Positions 9,220-18,360 of a stretch of 47,235 bases of DNA are shown here, piece after piece. The notes below the pieces were generated by a model. The model worked only from the letters and a program-made list of their open reading frames with translations, did no database searches and was not told where the DNA came from. The translations under genes and the position numbers were made by a program. The number at the start of each line of letters is the position of its first letter. The first letter of the stretch is position 1. The stretch is from Streptococcus sp. DD13 (GTDB lineage Bacteria > Bacillota > Bacilli > Lactobacillales > Streptococcaceae). The DNA is taken from the NCBI RefSeq assembly GCF_001578875.1, contig NZ_KQ969509.1, positions 1 through 47,235 on the forward strand, read 5' to 3'.

Positions 9220-9588
9220 TTAAAGTACTTCTGGCGCTAATGAAACGATTTTCATGAAGCCACCTTCACGCAATTCACGGGCAACTGGGCCAAAGATACG
9301 TGTTCCGCGTGGCGTTTTGTCATCACGAATAATGACAGCAGCGTTTTCATCAAACTTAATGTATGAACCGTCTGGACGACGAGCACCTGATTTAGTACGT
9401 ACGATAACAGCTTTAACAACGTCACCTTTTTTAACTGCACCACCAGGAGTAGCTTGTTTTACTGAAGCAACAATCACGTCACCGATGTTGGCGAATTTAC
9501 GACCTGAACCACCCAAAACTTTGATTGTCAAAATTTCACGTGCGCCAGAGTTATCCGCAACTTTTAAACGAGTTTCTGATTGAATCAT
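9220..9588 (-). CDS. rplN: Large ribosomal subunit protein L14
   Basis: A 122-residue protein starting [20 protein letters not shown], with the conserved [14 protein letters not shown] segment. L14 lies at the subunit interface, where it forms bridge B8 and contacts L19. Normal spacing to rpsQ (24 nt) and standard length. Confidence 0.97.
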   Translation of the reverse strand: MIQSETRLKVADNSGAREILTIKVLGGSGRKFANIGDVIVASVKQATPGGAVKKGDVVKAVIVRTKSGARRPDGSYIKFDENAAVIIRDDKTPRGTRIFGPVARELREGGFMKIVSLAPEVL

Positions 9589-9612
9589 GCTTTATTCTCC
9601 TTTCTGGCTTAA

Positions 9613-9873
9613 TTAAATGATAACAGCTTCTTCCACAACTTCTACAAGACGGAAACGTTTTGTAGCTGAAAGTGGGCGAGTTTCCATGATACGAACGATA
9701 TCCCCTTCTTTGGCAACATTGTTTTCATCATGAGCTTTGTATTTTTTAGAGTAGTTAATACGTTTACCATAGACTGGGTGGTTCCGTTTCGTTTCAACTA
9801 CAACTGTGATGGTTTTGTCCATTTTGTCAGACACGACACGCCCAACAAGAACTTTACGATTATTGCGTTCCAT
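9613..9873 (-). CDS. rpsQ: Small ribosomal subunit protein S17
   Basis: An 86-residue OB-fold protein, [20 protein letters not shown], with the KYKAHDENN loop typical of S17, a primary 16S rRNA binder in the 30S body. It follows rpmC after 23 nt, and a Shine-Dalgarno AAGGAG precedes the start. No anomalies. Confidence 0.97.
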
Positions 9874-9896
9874 TGAAATTCTCCTTCCCTAGTCTA

Positions 9897-10103
9897 TTAG
9901 TTGTTTTCAGATTGCACAGTTTTGATCCGCGCAATTTGTTTTTTCACTTCGTTCAAACGAGCAGTTTGCTCAAGTTGGCCTGCAGCAGCTTGAAAACGAA
10001 GATCAAACAATTCCTTTTTGAGTTCATTTTCGCGTTTTGCAAGTTCTTCCTGAGAAAGTCCACGAAGTTCTTTAACAAAATCTTTAATTTCTTGAAGTTT
10101 CAT
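9897..10103 (-). CDS. rpmC: Large ribosomal subunit protein L29
   Basis: A 68-residue, mostly helical protein beginning [20 protein letters not shown]. It lies at the peptide exit tunnel next to L23, near the sites where trigger factor and SRP dock. It overlaps nothing; rplP ends 9 nt upstream. Typical length. Confidence 0.97.
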   Translation of the reverse strand: MKLQEIKDFVKELRGLSQEELAKRENELKKELFDLRFQAAAGQLEQTARLNEVKKQIARIKTVQSENN

Positions 10104-10112
10104 GTCTTCTCC

Positions 10113-10526
10113 TTATTCTGCTTCGCGTTTTACGAATTTCGTTTTAACTGGTAATTTGTGGCTAGCCAAGCGAAGCGCTTCACGAGCTACTTCTTCAGAT
10201 ACGCCAGCGATTTCAAACATCACTTTGCCACGTTTAACTGGTGCCACCCAACCTTCAGGTGCCCCTTTACCAGATCCCATACGTACCCCGATAGCTTTAG
10301 CGGTGTATGATTTGTGCGGGAAAATTTTAATCCATACTTTACCACCACGTTTCATATAACGTGTCATGGCAATACGGGCAGCTTCGATTTGACGGTTTGT
10401 AATCCAGTGGCTGGTTGTTGCTTGAAGACCGAATTCTCCAAATGTCACTTCCTTACCACCTTTAGCTTCACCGCGCATTTTTCCACGAAACTCACGACGG
10501 TGTTTAACACGTTTAGGTACTAACAT
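10113..10526 (-). CDS. rplP: Large ribosomal subunit protein L16
   Basis: A 137-residue protein starting [20 protein letters not shown], with the [19 protein letters not shown] region (here [17 protein letters not shown]) near the A-site tRNA elbow. It directly follows rpsC with only 3 nt between stop and start, which implies translational coupling. Confidence 0.97.
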   Translation of the reverse strand: MLVPKRVKHRREFRGKMRGEAKGGKEVTFGEFGLQATTSHWITNRQIEAARIAMTRYMKRGGKVWIKIFPHKSYTAKAIGVRMGSGKGAPEGWVAPVKRGKVMFEIAGVSEEVAREALRLASHKLPVKTKFVKREAE

Positions 10527-10529
10527 GTG

Positions 10530-11183
10530 TTATTTACCTCCTTTTTTGTTTTTACGAGCTGGAAGAACTTCCCCACGGTAAATCCAAACTTTCACACCTA
10601 GTTTACCATAAGTAGTATCTGCTTCTTCCCAAGCATAATCAATATCTGCACGCAGTGTGTGCAACGGAACAGTTCCTTCAGAATACCCTTCTGCACGAGC
10701 GATATCTGCACCGTTCAAACGACCAGAAACCTGAGTTTTGATCCCTTTTGCACCGGCACGCATTGTACGTTGAATAGCTTGTTTTTGAGCACGACGGAAA
10801 GCAACCCGTTGTTCCAATTGACGAGCGATAGACTCCCCAACTAAATGAGCATCCAAATCTGGAGATTTGATCTCAATAATATTGATGTGTACTTGCTTAC
10901 CTGTCAATTTGTTTAATTGTGCACGAAGCGCATCAACGTTGCTTCCGGATTTCCCGATTACCATACCTGGTTTCGCTGTATGAATTGAAACGATAACCTT
11001 ATTCACGGCACGTTCAATTTCAATCGTTGATACAGATGCTTCAGCCAATTCTTTTTTGATGAAGTTGCGGATTTTCAAATCTTCATGAAGGTAATCCGCG
11101 TAATCTTTTTCAGCATACCATTTTGCATCCCAATCGCGGATGATGCCGACACGCATTCCAATTGGATGTACTTTTTGTCCCAC
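10530..11183 (-). CDS. rpsC: Small ribosomal subunit protein S3
   Basis: A 217-residue protein: [20 protein letters not shown], a KH type 2 domain with the GKSGSN loop ([16 protein letters not shown]), and the C-terminal [18 protein letters not shown]3 lines the mRNA entry channel and contributes to helicase activity. Standard place between rplV and rplP. Confidence 0.97.
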   Translation of the reverse strand: MGQKVHPIGMRVGIIRDWDAKWYAEKDYADYLHEDLKIRNFIKKELAEASVSTIEIERAVNKVIVSIHTAKPGMVIGKSGSNVDALRAQLNKLTGKQVHINIIEIKSPDLDAHLVGESIARQLEQRVAFRRAQKQAIQRTMRAGAKGIKTQVSGRLNGADIARAEGYSEGTVPLHTLRADIDYAWEEADTTYGKLGVKVWIYRGEVLPARKNKKGGK

Positions 11184-11195
11184 GTTTTTACCTCC

Positions 11196-11540
11196 TTATT
11201 TTTCTTCCACAACTACAGTGATGTGCGCTGTGCGTTTGTTGATTGGCGATGCTGAACCTTTCGCACGAGGACGGAACCGTTTCATGGTTGGGCCTTCGTT
11301 TGCGAACGCTTCAGATACGACCAAGTTAGCCTTTTCCAAACCAAAATTATTTTCTGCATTGGCCACAGCTGAATTCAATACGTTCAGGATGATGCCAGCA
11401 GCTTTATTTGGCGTGAAAGTCAAGATTGCAATTGCGTCTGCTACACTTTTGCCACGGATATTATCCAAGACAAGACGTGATTTACGAGGTGAAACACGTA
11501 CTGTGCGAGCAGTTGCTTTAGCTGAAGTAATTTCTGCCAT
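11196..11540 (-). CDS. rplV: Large ribosomal subunit protein L22
   Basis: A 114-residue protein with the long beta-hairpin region that lines the exit tunnel ([20 protein letters not shown]), a site where macrolide-resistance changes occur in other bacteria. The hairpin looks complete, with no insertion or deletion apparent by eye. It lies between rpsS and rpsC. Confidence 0.97.
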   Translation of the reverse strand: MAEITSAKATARTVRVSPRKSRLVLDNIRGKSVADAIAILTFTPNKAAGIILNVLNSAVANAENNFGLEKANLVVSEAFANEGPTMKRFRPRAKGSASPINKRTAHITVVVEEK

Positions 11541-11557
11541 TGTGTTTTCCTCCTAAA

Positions 11558-11839
11558 TTATTTACGACGAGTTTTCTTGTCGTCTGCAGCATGACCTTTG
11601 TAAGTACGCGTTGGCGCAAATTCACCAAGTTTGTGACCTACCATGTCTTCTTGAATGTATACTGGTACATGTTTACGACCATCGTAGACTGCAATAGTAT
11701 ACCCGATGAAACTTGGGAAAATCGTTGAACGACGTGACCAAGTTTTGATTACTTTTTTCTTTTCGTCATTAGCTTGAGCTTCAACTTTTTTCATCAAATG
11801 CTCATCGACGAAAGGTCCTTTTTTAAGACTACGTCCCAT
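11558..11839 (-). CDS. rpsS: Small ribosomal subunit protein S19
   Basis: A 93-residue protein, [20 protein letters not shown], with [16 protein letters not shown] near the C-terminus; it lies in the 30S head next to S13. It is separated from upstream rplB by about 100 nt carrying hairpins, and has Shine-Dalgarno AAAGGAG. Confidence 0.97.
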
Positions 11840-11868
11840 TATGTAGTATTCTCCTTTAAAATAAGTAC

Positions 11869-11940
11869 CACAACGGCTTGTGCTCGAACGAGCACTACCG
11901 AGTTGGCGGATGTTAAGCGATCAAGTCAAAAACTTTGATC
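11869..11940 (-). other. Hairpins in the rplB-rpsS spacer
   Basis: GTGCTC (11880-11885) pairs with GAGCAC (11890-11895), and flanking CCACAACGG/CCGAGTTGG extends the stem imperfectly. A second imperfect inverted repeat, GATCAAGT/ACTTTGATC, abuts the rplB stop. No T run follows on the minus strand, so this is not an obvious terminator. Function unknown. Confidence 0.4.
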
Positions 11941-12774
11941 TTATTTTTGGTTGCGACGACGAACGATAAGTTTGTCAGATTTCGCTTTCTTGTTACGGGT
12001 TTTAAGACCAAGCGCAGGTTTACCCCAAGGAGTAGATGGCGCTTTACGTCCTACCGGTGCTTTACCTTCACCACCACCGTGTGGGTGATCATTCGGGTTC
12101 ATTACAGAACCACGAACAGTAGGGCGAACACCTTTCCAGCGGTTACGTCCAGCTTTACCAAGGTTCACAAGAGATTGTTGTTCATTTCCGACAACCCCAA
12201 CAGTCGCCCGGCAAGTACCAAGGATCATGCGAACTTCGCCTGATTGAAGACGTACGAGAACATACTTCCCTTCTGCACCCAATACTTGAGCAGAAGCCCC
12301 TGCTGCACGAACCAATTCTCCGCCTTTTCCTGGTTTCAATTCAATGTTGTGCACCAAAGTACCAACTGGGATATTTGCTAGTGGCAATGCATTCCCCACT
12401 TTGATATCCGCTTCTGGTCCCGAAACGATGCGTTGTCCAATTTCTAGGCCTTTTGGCGCAAGAATATAGGCTTTCACACCATCCGTATAGTGAACAAGTG
12501 CGATGTTTGCTGTACGGTTTGGATCGTATTCGATCGTTTTTACAACTGCTTCAACATTGTCTTTTTGACGTTTGAAGTCGATGATACGATAGTGACGTTT
12601 ATGTCCGCCACCTTGATGACGTACAGTGATACGACCGTTGTTGTTGCGACCCGCTTTGCTCTTAAGAGATACCAACAAACTCTTTTCAGGAGTACTTGTT
12701 GTGATTTCTTCAAAATCCAAAGAAGTCATGTTACGACGGCCATTTGTCGTTGGTTTATAAACTTTAATACCCAC
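11941..12774 (-). CDS. rplB: Large ribosomal subunit protein L2
   Basis: A 277-residue protein. [20 protein letters not shown] opens it, and the C-terminal [17 protein letters not shown] motif includes the conserved His near the peptidyl-transferase centre. L2 is needed for subunit association. It lies between rplW and rpsS at full length. Confidence 0.98.
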   Translation of the reverse strand: MGIKVYKPTTNGRRNMTSLDFEEITTSTPEKSLLVSLKSKAGRNNNGRITVRHQGGGHKRHYRIIDFKRQKDNVEAVVKTIEYDPNRTANIALVHYTDGVKAYILAPKGLEIGQRIVSGPEADIKVGNALPLANIPVGTLVHNIELKPGKGGELVRAAGASAQVLGAEGKYVLVRLQSGEVRMILGTCRATVGVVGNEQQSLVNLGKAGRNRWKGVRPTVRGSVMNPNDHPHGGGEGKAPVGRKAPSTPWGKPALGLKTRNKKAKSDKLIVRRRNQK

Positions 12775-12791
12775 GTTTCTTCCTCCTTTGT

Positions 12792-13091
12792 TTATTCTGC
12801 GTCAGCTGAAGCGAACAACTCGATTGCTTTTGAATCAGCGGTTAAGGTTACAATCGCTTTTTTGACTTTGTTTGTGCGACCAACGTAACGTCCGACACGT
12901 TTTGCTTTTGGTTTCACATTGATTGTGTTTACGTTTGCTACTTTTACACCTTCAAAAGCTGCTTCAACAGCTTGTTTAATGAGGAGTTTATGTGCACGCG
13001 TGTCCACTTCAAATACATATTTACCTGCTTCAAGTTGGCCCATTGAGCTTTCTGTGATAACAGGTTTTTTGATAACGTCATACAAGTTCAT
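12792..13091 (-). CDS. rplW: Large ribosomal subunit protein L23
   Basis: A 99-residue protein starting [20 protein letters not shown]. It sits at the tunnel exit and docks trigger factor. Its ATG shares one base with the rplD stop (TAATG), so the two are translationally coupled, which matches their near-equal stoichiometry. Confidence 0.97.
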   Translation of the reverse strand: MNLYDVIKKPVITESSMGQLEAGKYVFEVDTRAHKLLIKQAVEAAFEGVKVANVNTINVKPKAKRVGRYVGRTNKVKKAIVTLTADSKAIELFASADAE

Positions 13092-13714
13092 TATGCAAGA
13101 ACCTCCTCGATGTTAGAGATAGCTGCTTGAGTCACAAGAAGTTTGTCGCTATTTACGATATCCAAAACACTTGCAGTTGTTGCTGTTGCAACCTTAACGT
13201 TCGGAAGGTTACGAGCTGAAAGCTCAGCGAATTGATTTCCTTCTTCGATGATCACAAGCACTTTTGATTCAATACTCAAGGCTGAAAGAACCTTTGCGAA
13301 TTCAGCAGTTTTTGGAGCTGAAAACTCAAGAGAATCAACTGCCACAAATTTGTTTTCCGCAACTTTTTCTGAATAAACAGACTTCAATGCAAGACGACGG
13401 ACTTTTTGAGGCAATTTGTAGCCATAAGAACGTGGAGTTGGTCCGAAGACTACACCACCGCCACGCCATTGTGGAGAACGGATAGACCCTTGACGAGCGC
13501 GTCCAGTTCCTTTTTGGCGCCATGGTTTACGTCCACCACCACGAACTGCTGAGCGATTTTTCACCGCATGAGTTCCTTGACGAAGACTTGCACGTTGACT
13601 GATGATAACATCAAAAACAACAGATTCATTTGGCTCAATGCCAAAGATTGCATCATTAAGAACTACTTCTCCGGCTTCTTTACCAGTTTGGTCAAATAAT
13701 TTAACGTTTGCCAT
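13091..13714 (-). CDS. rplD: Large ribosomal subunit protein L4
   Basis: A 207-residue protein with the long tunnel loop [20 protein letters not shown], which is complete. In E. coli L4 also represses its own S10 operon by binding the leader. It overlaps rplW by one base and follows rplC by 24 nt. Confidence 0.97.
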   Translation of the reverse strand: MANVKLFDQTGKEAGEVVLNDAIFGIEPNESVVFDVIISQRASLRQGTHAVKNRSAVRGGGRKPWRQKGTGRARQGSIRSPQWRGGGVVFGPTPRSYGYKLPQKVRRLALKSVYSEKVAENKFVAVDSLEFSAPKTAEFAKVLSALSIESKVLVIIEEGNQFAELSARNLPNVKVATATTASVLDIVNSDKLLVTQAAISNIEEVLA

Positions 13715-13738
13715 TAGATATCAATCTCCTTTCTGTTG

Positions 13739-14365
13739 TTATTTCGCTGCTTTAACAGCTGATTTGATAGTGATAAGAGATTTCTTAGCACCTGGAACAT
13801 TTCCTTTGATTAGGATAACGTTCTTTTCTGGAACCACTTGAACCACTTCCAAGTTTTGAATCGTTACGCGGTTGCCACCCATGCGACCCGCCAAGTGTTT
13901 GTTCTTGAACACACGGTTTGGTGCAACTGGTCCCATTGAACCAGGACGACGGTGGTAACGAGAACCGTGAGCCATAGGTCCACGTGATTGTCCATGGCGT
14001 TTGATAACCCCTTGGAAACCTTTCCCTTTGGTTGTTCCGGTAACGTCTACGATGTCTCCAGCTTCGAAAGTTTCGACAGTGATTTCTTGTCCGACTTCTA
14101 AGCCTTCAACGTTTTTGAATTCACGAATGAAGCGCTTAGGAGCCGTGTTTGCTTTAGCAGCATGGCCTTTGGCAGGTTTGTTACTCAATACTTCACGTTT
14201 GTCGTCAAAACCAACCTGAACAGCTTCATAACCATCTGTTTCGACAGTTTTCACTTGAAGCACAACGTTTGGAGTCGCTTCGATGACAGTTACAGGGATA
14301 AATTCACCTGATTCAGTGAAAATTTGAGTCATTCCCACTTTTTTCCCTAAGATTCCTTTTGTCAT
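13739..14365 (-). CDS. rplC: Large ribosomal subunit protein L3
   Basis: A 208-residue protein, [20 protein letters not shown], with the loop reaching the peptidyl-transferase centre ([20 protein letters not shown]). It initiates 50S assembly with L24. It is the second gene of the S10 operon, 60 nt after rpsJ. Confidence 0.97.
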   Translation of the reverse strand: MTKGILGKKVGMTQIFTESGEFIPVTVIEATPNVVLQVKTVETDGYEAVQVGFDDKREVLSNKPAKGHAAKANTAPKRFIREFKNVEGLEVGQEITVETFEAGDIVDVTGTTKGKGFQGVIKRHGQSRGPMAHGSRYHRRPGSMGPVAPNRVFKNKHLAGRMGGNRVTIQNLEVVQVVPEKNVILIKGNVPGAKKSLITIKSAVKAAK

Positions 14366-14425
14366 GAGAAAAAATTCCTTTTCTATAATTTTTAAAAGTT
14401 TTTAACGAGCGTTTTTGTGCTCAGA

Positions 14426-14734
14426 TTACAATTTGATTTCTACGTTTACACCACTTGGTAAATCAAGTTTCATCAAAGCGTCAACTGTTTTTTGAGTTGG
14501 GTTGATGATGTCAATCAAGCGTTTGTGTGTACGCATTTCAAATTGTTCACGAGAATCTTTGTATTTGTGCGTTGCACGGATGATGGTGTAAAGGCTACGT
14601 TCTGTCGGAAGCGGAACTGGTCCTGCCACTTGAGCACCTGTACGTGTTGCAGTTTCTACAATCTTCTCTGCCGCTGTATCAAGCGTACGGTGTTCGTAAG
14701 CTTTCAAACGGATACGGATTTTTTTGCTTGCCAT
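14426..14734 (-). CDS. rpsJ: Small ribosomal subunit protein S10
   Basis: A 102-residue protein, [20 protein letters not shown], with [21 protein letters not shown]10 is in the 30S head and, as NusE, also serves in antitermination complexes with NusB. It is the first gene of the long ribosomal operon, preceded by AAAAGGAG, a structured leader of about 130 nt and a strong promoter. Confidence 0.97.
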   Translation of the reverse strand: MASKKIRIRLKAYEHRTLDTAAEKIVETATRTGAQVAGPVPLPTERSLYTIIRATHKYKDSREQFEMRTHKRLIDIINPTQKTVDALMKLDLPSGVNVEIKL

Positions 14735-14865
14735 CTTTTTCTCCTTTTCGTCTATTTAAGATAATAGGCTAGCTCCACAAGAAAACCGACCTGCCGCTGC
14801 GTGGCAATGCAGCCGTGCGTGTCGCAACCTCTTGCATCAAAGCTAAAGCCGTTTTTTAACGGCAC
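14735..14865 (-). promoter_or_regulatory. 5' leader of the S10 operon
   Basis: The predicted untranslated leader is about 130 nt. It contains GCCGTT-TTTT-AACGGC (14848-14863) at its very 5' end and GCTGC/GCAGC (14796-14800 with 14809-14813). In E. coli the S10 leader is bound by L4, and structured leaders occur in Firmicutes. Whether this one binds a ribosomal protein is inference; I could not match it to a defined motif. Confidence 0.4.
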
Positions 14866-14871
14866 CATAGT

Positions 14872-14900
14872 AGTATAACAGAATCTTACCCCCTTTGCAA
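14872..14900 (-). promoter_or_regulatory. Promoter of the S10-spc-alpha operon
   Basis: On the minus strand TTGCAA (14895-14900), a 17-nt spacer and TATACT (14872-14877), preceded by TG (extended -10), form a strong vegetative promoter. It is the first promoter-like sequence upstream of rpsJ and points into it. Confidence 0.75.
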
Positions 14901-15126
14901 GCATTTTGGAAGTAAATTATCGTTTTAAACCATTGCCCCTTCGCACAGTTACTTTTTCGCTTGGATTTCTGAGCTGAGATGCGAACTCCAAGGATTGTGT
15001 GGATGGGGATGGGGATTGGTTTTTTAGACTATCCTCCTCTTGTTCTTGATAGAGGAGGCTCTAAGAGCAACTGTAATATGAAAGAAACTTTGGTCACCTC
15101 CTATAAAAAGACTCCTAATAATGCAG
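14901..15126 (-). other. Gene-free stretch upstream of the S10 promoter
   Basis: I see no convincing gene on either strand. The only structure is an 8-bp inverted repeat, CCTCCTCT/AGAGGAGG (15033-15040 and 15051-15058), without a T run, and a short GGATGGGGATGGGGATTGG tract. A 78-codon plus-strand ORF starting at 14979 overlaps the adjacent repeat, has no ribosome binding site and resembles nothing I know. Confidence 0.4.
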
Positions 15127-15157
15127 AAAAGAGGCTGGGACAAAAGTCCCAGCCTCT
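15124..15157 (-). terminator. Terminator hairpin at the end of repeat R1
   Basis: A perfect 12-bp stem (15130-15141 with 15146-15157, loop of four) is followed on the minus strand by TTTT then CTGCAT. It lies 200 nt after the stop of the membrane protein gene, with no other gene between, and insulates the S10 promoter from folC-region transcription. Confidence 0.7.
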
Positions 15158-15309
15158 CAATTGTTTTTGGATTGTCGAGCAAGACGCAGTGGTTGAGTGG
15201 GGTCTACTAGGCTGATTTCATCCGCTTTTACAGCCCGACTCAACTGGGCGGAGGTGGGGCGACGAAATCGAATTCTAATGAATTCCCGATTTCTGTCCTA
15301 CTCTCTTTT
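15127..15309 (-). repeat. 180-bp intergenic repeat, copy R1
   Basis: On the minus strand it starts AAAAGAGAGTAGGACAGAAA and ends in the hairpin AGAGGCTGGGAC-TTTT-GTCCCAGCCTCT. It matches copy R2 (20487-20670, opposite orientation) over its full length at roughly 80% by eye. The longest shared block covers the GTTGAGTCGGGCTGTAAAAG region. It lies downstream of the PMT-like gene, where its terminal hairpin can end transcription. Confidence 0.75.
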
Positions 15310-15355
15310 CTAACAAATATAAGAAGGGGCTCTTCGTCCCTTTTGATCTTTTTTG

Positions 15356-16930
15356 CTATTTCTTCTTATATAGTGTTAGGATTTGGGTGCCTGTTTGAAC
15401 TTGCGTATAGTTTTCACGTATATTTTCCATCACATTAGTTGGCATAGAAACCTGCTTGTTGATTGCGATGTATTGAGCATTATTTTGCCCCAGATTATAG
15501 GCCACCAGAGTTTTATTTTGTTCAATATCTAAATAAGGTTCTGGGGTTATGACACGAGAAACAGATATTCGATTGGTTTTCAAATAAATCATAGCACTAC
15601 TGTCCCACACATATATCCGACCATTTACTTGCTGATCTTGATTGATGACTTGTGCAATTTGTTCTCGTTCCTGAGTCAACTGACCATCAAGAATCGAACG
15701 ACCAAGGCTGTACGCCGGCAACAAACACAAGGCGACTAGCGGGAGAAAATAGTGACTTCGCAAGTAACTCTTCCTCCTTGGCTCTAGATGTTGGGTGTCC
15801 GGTTGCGCCACTTTTTGAACCGCTAAAGTCATCCCTAACGGCAACAAGAGAAGCAGCTGGTTTAACTCAAAATAGCGCCCTCCTATCATAAAGAATAATT
15901 GAACGAGAAAAGCAATAAGGGCAATTGTCGTAATCTCTTCGTTTTTCTTTGTCCGAAAGTGACGAAACAGAGAAGTAACAAAGGTCTGCAACAACCCTGT
16001 CCCAGTCAGGCAAAGCAAAAGACTGACCAAGCTCCAGAAAATAGCCGACCGACCGAAATTCATCGCTAAAAATCCATAGACAATGGACTGAGGGATCAGA
16101 AAGGCAACAATTTGACTGTCTAAAATATAGTAACCAACGAGATAGCCAACTAGTAAAAAACCAAACAAACAAGCCAAAAATTGATAGAAGCCACGCGCTT
16201 TTCGTTTGTTTTTAAGATTATGACCAAGCAAATAGAAGCCTGCCACTAACCAAAACAAAATGGTACTCGGCTCAATCAAGCAACCGATAGCAAGGTAGAG
16301 GCCAAATCGAATAAAGGCTTCATCTTTTAGATGACCGTCAAAGTATTTGATTAAGAACCAAACGCTTGCAAGCAAGCAAGGTAAAGCAAAAACAGCCGCG
16401 TAAAACCCTCCAAAGGCGAGACTCCAAAGAAGCAAATAAAACCACATCAGGTAATTGCCCACTGTCTTTCTATCCCTTGCGTAGTAATTAGCGATTTTTG
16501 AATAGAAGAAACCACTCAAGGTAAGGACGACCAACTGAAGAAGAGCTAACCCAACCCGACTACCGAAGAAGGTCCCAAGATAAACCAAAAGATAATACAG
16601 GACTCCATCGGATCCAACAAAATTCAAATAAGGTGCCTGTCCAGAGTGCATCGCTAGACCCGCGTATAAATCTTGTGTTTGGGAATTGGTCGCAAAATTG
16701 ATTAAGAAAGGATTGACCAAACTAAAGATGGTCAGTAGCAAACTCCATAAGAAGGACGCTCCTAATCGCCCGCCAACCGGACCAGACAAGCGTTTTGTCT
16801 GGTCTAGGGCTCGCTCTTCTGTGACGCGTCCATCTTGTTGTTCTTCATTCATTTGACGACTTCCACGAATTCGCTTCCCTCTATACCGGCGGGAGCGTCG
16901 TGTCCGCTCGAGATGGTGTTCATCAGTCAT
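15356..16930 (-). CDS. Multi-pass membrane protein, PMT/GT-C glycosyltransferase-like
   Basis: A 524-residue protein. A basic, Arg-rich cytoplasmic tail (about 1-55) is followed by some ten to twelve hydrophobic segments (about 60-400) and an extracytoplasmic C-terminal domain (about 400-524). The first outer loop carries SGQAPYLNFVGSDGVLYYLL, resembling the GxxPYxDFxxxxGPLxY motif of PMT-type GT-C glycosyltransferases, but the usual acidic residue is Asn. It has its own promoter and AAAGGAG. The lipid-linked sugar donor and target are unknown; a membrane protein of other function is possible. Confidence 0.6.
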   Translation of the reverse strand: MTDEHHLERTRRSRRYRGKRIRGSRQMNEEQQDGRVTEERALDQTKRLSGPVGGRLGASFLWSLLLTIFSLVNPFLINFATNSQTQDLYAGLAMHSGQAPYLNFVGSDGVLYYLLVYLGTFFGSRVGLALLQLVVLTLSGFFYSKIANYYARDRKTVGNYLMWFYLLLWSLAFGGFYAAVFALPCLLASVWFLIKYFDGHLKDEAFIRFGLYLAIGCLIEPSTILFWLVAGFYLLGHNLKNKRKARGFYQFLACLFGFLLVGYLVGYYILDSQIVAFLIPQSIVYGFLAMNFGRSAIFWSLVSLLLCLTGTGLLQTFVTSLFRHFRTKKNEEITTIALIAFLVQLFFMIGGRYFELNQLLLLLPLGMTLAVQKVAQPDTQHLEPRRKSYLRSHYFLPLVALCLLPAYSLGRSILDGQLTQEREQIAQVINQDQQVNGRIYVWDSSAMIYLKTNRISVSRVITPEPYLDIEQNKTLVAYNLGQNNAQYIAINKQVSMPTNVMENIRENYTQVQTGTQILTLYKKK

Positions 16931-16952
16931 ATCGTTCTCCTTTTTCCTATTT

Positions 16953-16981
16953 ATTATACCAAATCAAAAAGACTCTGTCAT
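16953..16981 (-). promoter_or_regulatory. Promoter of the PMT-like membrane protein gene
   Basis: On the minus strand ATGACA (16976-16981), 17 nt and TATAAT (16953-16958) lie in the 58-nt gap after folC, about 22 nt before the start codon. The gene can therefore be expressed apart from folC. Confidence 0.7.
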
Positions 16982-16988
16982 ATCTCAC

Positions 16989-18236
16989 TTAAAGGACCTT
17001 TTCGAAAAGGTAAGGACGGATATCCGAGATGAAATAGAGAGAACCCGTGATCATCAACAAATCATCTGCTTTCGCTTGATTCTGCCACCAATGAAGATAG
17101 GAGCGATAATCTGGCTCATAGGGGATCCCATCGAAATCCTCGGATGTGATCACCCCCTCATGAGCGAAATTCGTAAGCACTAACTGACAAGCAGGGAGAT
17201 TCTTTTGAAGATAGGCTACCATGTCTGTATAGTCTTTACGCTTCAATGCGGAAAAAAGAATCGTCACCTGTGATTTGTTCTGCGCTTTTACAAATTCAAC
17301 CAGGCGCTCGATGGCCGGCAGATTGTGAGCTCCATCTATATAAATATCCGGCATCTGAGAAACTTGTTCCAATCGCCCAGGCCATGTCGTTTCCTGGAGG
17401 GAGACCCTTACTTGGTCCCAATCAATGACTTGTCGAGCATCATCTTGCCACAAGCAAAAGACTTCCAAAGCCACCGCCGCATTTTGCTCTTGATAGGCCC
17501 CTTTTAAGCCTAAAAAAGGGATTTCTTGCCGAAAGAGTGCATTGGTAAACACTCCTCGTTCCAGCTGAAAATCCGAACCATCACAAAAAGCCAGCGCTTC
17601 CATTTCCTGAGCCAAACCGAGACACACACGAAGACATTCCTCACCCATTGGACCAAGAACGACGGGGGTTTTTCGTTTGATAATTCCTGCTTTTTGGGCC
17701 GCAATCTCCGATAAGGTCGTCCCCAACATGTCCTGGTGATCCAAACCAACTGAAACGATACAAGACACGACCGGATCAATGACATTGGTTGTATCCAGGA
17801 GGCCTCCAATCCCGACCTCGATGACCGCAACGTCCAGGTGTGCTCGACTAAAATACAAAAACATGGTCAGTGTCATACTCTCAAAAAAGTTAAAGGGCTC
17901 ATACCGTTCAGCTACTTTTTCTTCCAATTGCACCACTTCTTGTAGGATGTCATAAAACTCATCTGCTGGAATAGACCGTCCATTAATCGCAATTCGATCA
18001 TAAACCGCTTCAAGATGCGGGGAAGTAAACGTCCCCACTCGATAGCCATGTCCTTGTAGGAGTTGCCTTAAAAAAGCCACTGTCGAACCTTTTCCATTGG
18101 TCCCTGCAACGTGAATAGCAGAAAAAGACCGCTCAGGATTTCCCAAGAGATCGAGGGCAAAGCGTATCTTTTCCATCTTATAGCGGTAGGTTTTCCCTTG
18201 TTTCGAAAACAGCCATTGGTCCAGTTTTTCGTTCAT
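16989..18236 (-). CDS. folC: Folylpolyglutamate synthase / dihydrofolate synthase
   Basis: A 415-residue Mur-ligase-type enzyme that joins glutamate to dihydropteroate or folates using ATP. Motifs: P-loop HVAGTNGKGST, SPHLEAVYDRIAING, EVGIGGLLDTTN and DGAHN. The ATG at 18236 shares its A with the stop of a 17-codon ORF (TAATG), and GGGGAAG just upstream is a weak ribosome binding site. A TTG at 18251 would add five residues without support. Translation is therefore likely coupled to the small ORF. Confidence 0.93.
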   Translation of the reverse strand: MNEKLDQWLFSKQGKTYRYKMEKIRFALDLLGNPERSFSAIHVAGTNGKGSTVAFLRQLLQGHGYRVGTFTSPHLEAVYDRIAINGRSIPADEFYDILQEVVQLEEKVAERYEPFNFFESMTLTMFLYFSRAHLDVAVIEVGIGGLLDTTNVIDPVVSCIVSVGLDHQDMLGTTLSEIAAQKAGIIKRKTPVVLGPMGEECLRVCLGLAQEMEALAFCDGSDFQLERGVFTNALFRQEIPFLGLKGAYQEQNAAVALEVFCLWQDDARQVIDWDQVRVSLQETTWPGRLEQVSQMPDIYIDGAHNLPAIERLVEFVKAQNKSQVTILFSALKRKDYTDMVAYLQKNLPACQLVLTNFAHEGVITSEDFDGIPYEPDYRSYLHWWQNQAKADDLLMITGSLYFISDIRPYLFEKVL

Positions 18237-18289
18237 TATATACTTCCCCAACCCATAAATTTTTCCCAGTCAGTAGGTATTGCATCCAT
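18236..18289 (-). CDS. Candidate signalling or leader peptide, 17 residues
   Basis: The ORF encodes MDAIPTDWEKFMGWGSI. It has the strongest ribosome binding site in the region (AAGGAGG at 18296-18302, 6 nt before ATG), lies 72 nt after the stop of a ComR-like regulator gene on the same strand, and is preceded by an inverted repeat and a -10 box. This is the layout of comR-comS. The two Trp near the C-terminus recall XIP pheromones, but there is no hydrophobic, positively charged leader, so it would be leaderless. Alternatively it is a leader peptide coupled to folC through the TAATG overlap. Confidence 0.55.
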   Translation of the reverse strand: MDAIPTDWEKFMGWGSI

Positions 18290-18319
18290 ATGTCCCCTCC
18301 TTGTTTTATTGATGAAATA

Positions 18320-18325
18320 ATTTTA
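18320..18325 (-). promoter_or_regulatory. -10 element before the small ORF and folC
   Basis: TAAAAT on the minus strand, with no good -35 at the right distance; the -35 position is occupied by the inverted repeat at 18329-18350. Transcription would start about 20 nt before the Shine-Dalgarno. A weak -35 under a palindrome is what an activator-dependent promoter looks like. Confidence 0.55.
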
Positions 18326-18328
18326 CCA

Positions 18329-18350
18329 ATAGAACAAGGACTTGGTCTAT
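18329..18350 (-). promoter_or_regulatory. Inverted repeat, candidate regulator operator
   Basis: ATAGACCAAG and CTTGTTCTAT, separated by TC, match at 9 of 10 positions as an inverted repeat. The site overlaps the -35 position of the small-ORF promoter. GTGACAT, which equals one half of the ComR box, lies just upstream across the regulator's stop codon. The dimeric ComR-like protein encoded next door is the natural candidate to bind here; this is inference. Confidence 0.55.
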
Positions 18351-18360
18351 GAAATAAATG

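Noticed and set aside
9254..9583. 109-codon plus-strand ORF over rplN
   Set aside because: Mirror of the rplN reading frame; composition fits an antisense shadow.
11560..14700. Ribosomal resistance-type changes in L4 or L22 loops
   Set aside because: Both loops look complete by eye, with no insertion or deletion; no claim is made.
14979..15215. 78-codon plus-strand ORF upstream of the S10 promoter
   Set aside because: No ribosome binding site, low-complexity start, and its second half lies in the R1 repeat and terminator hairpin.
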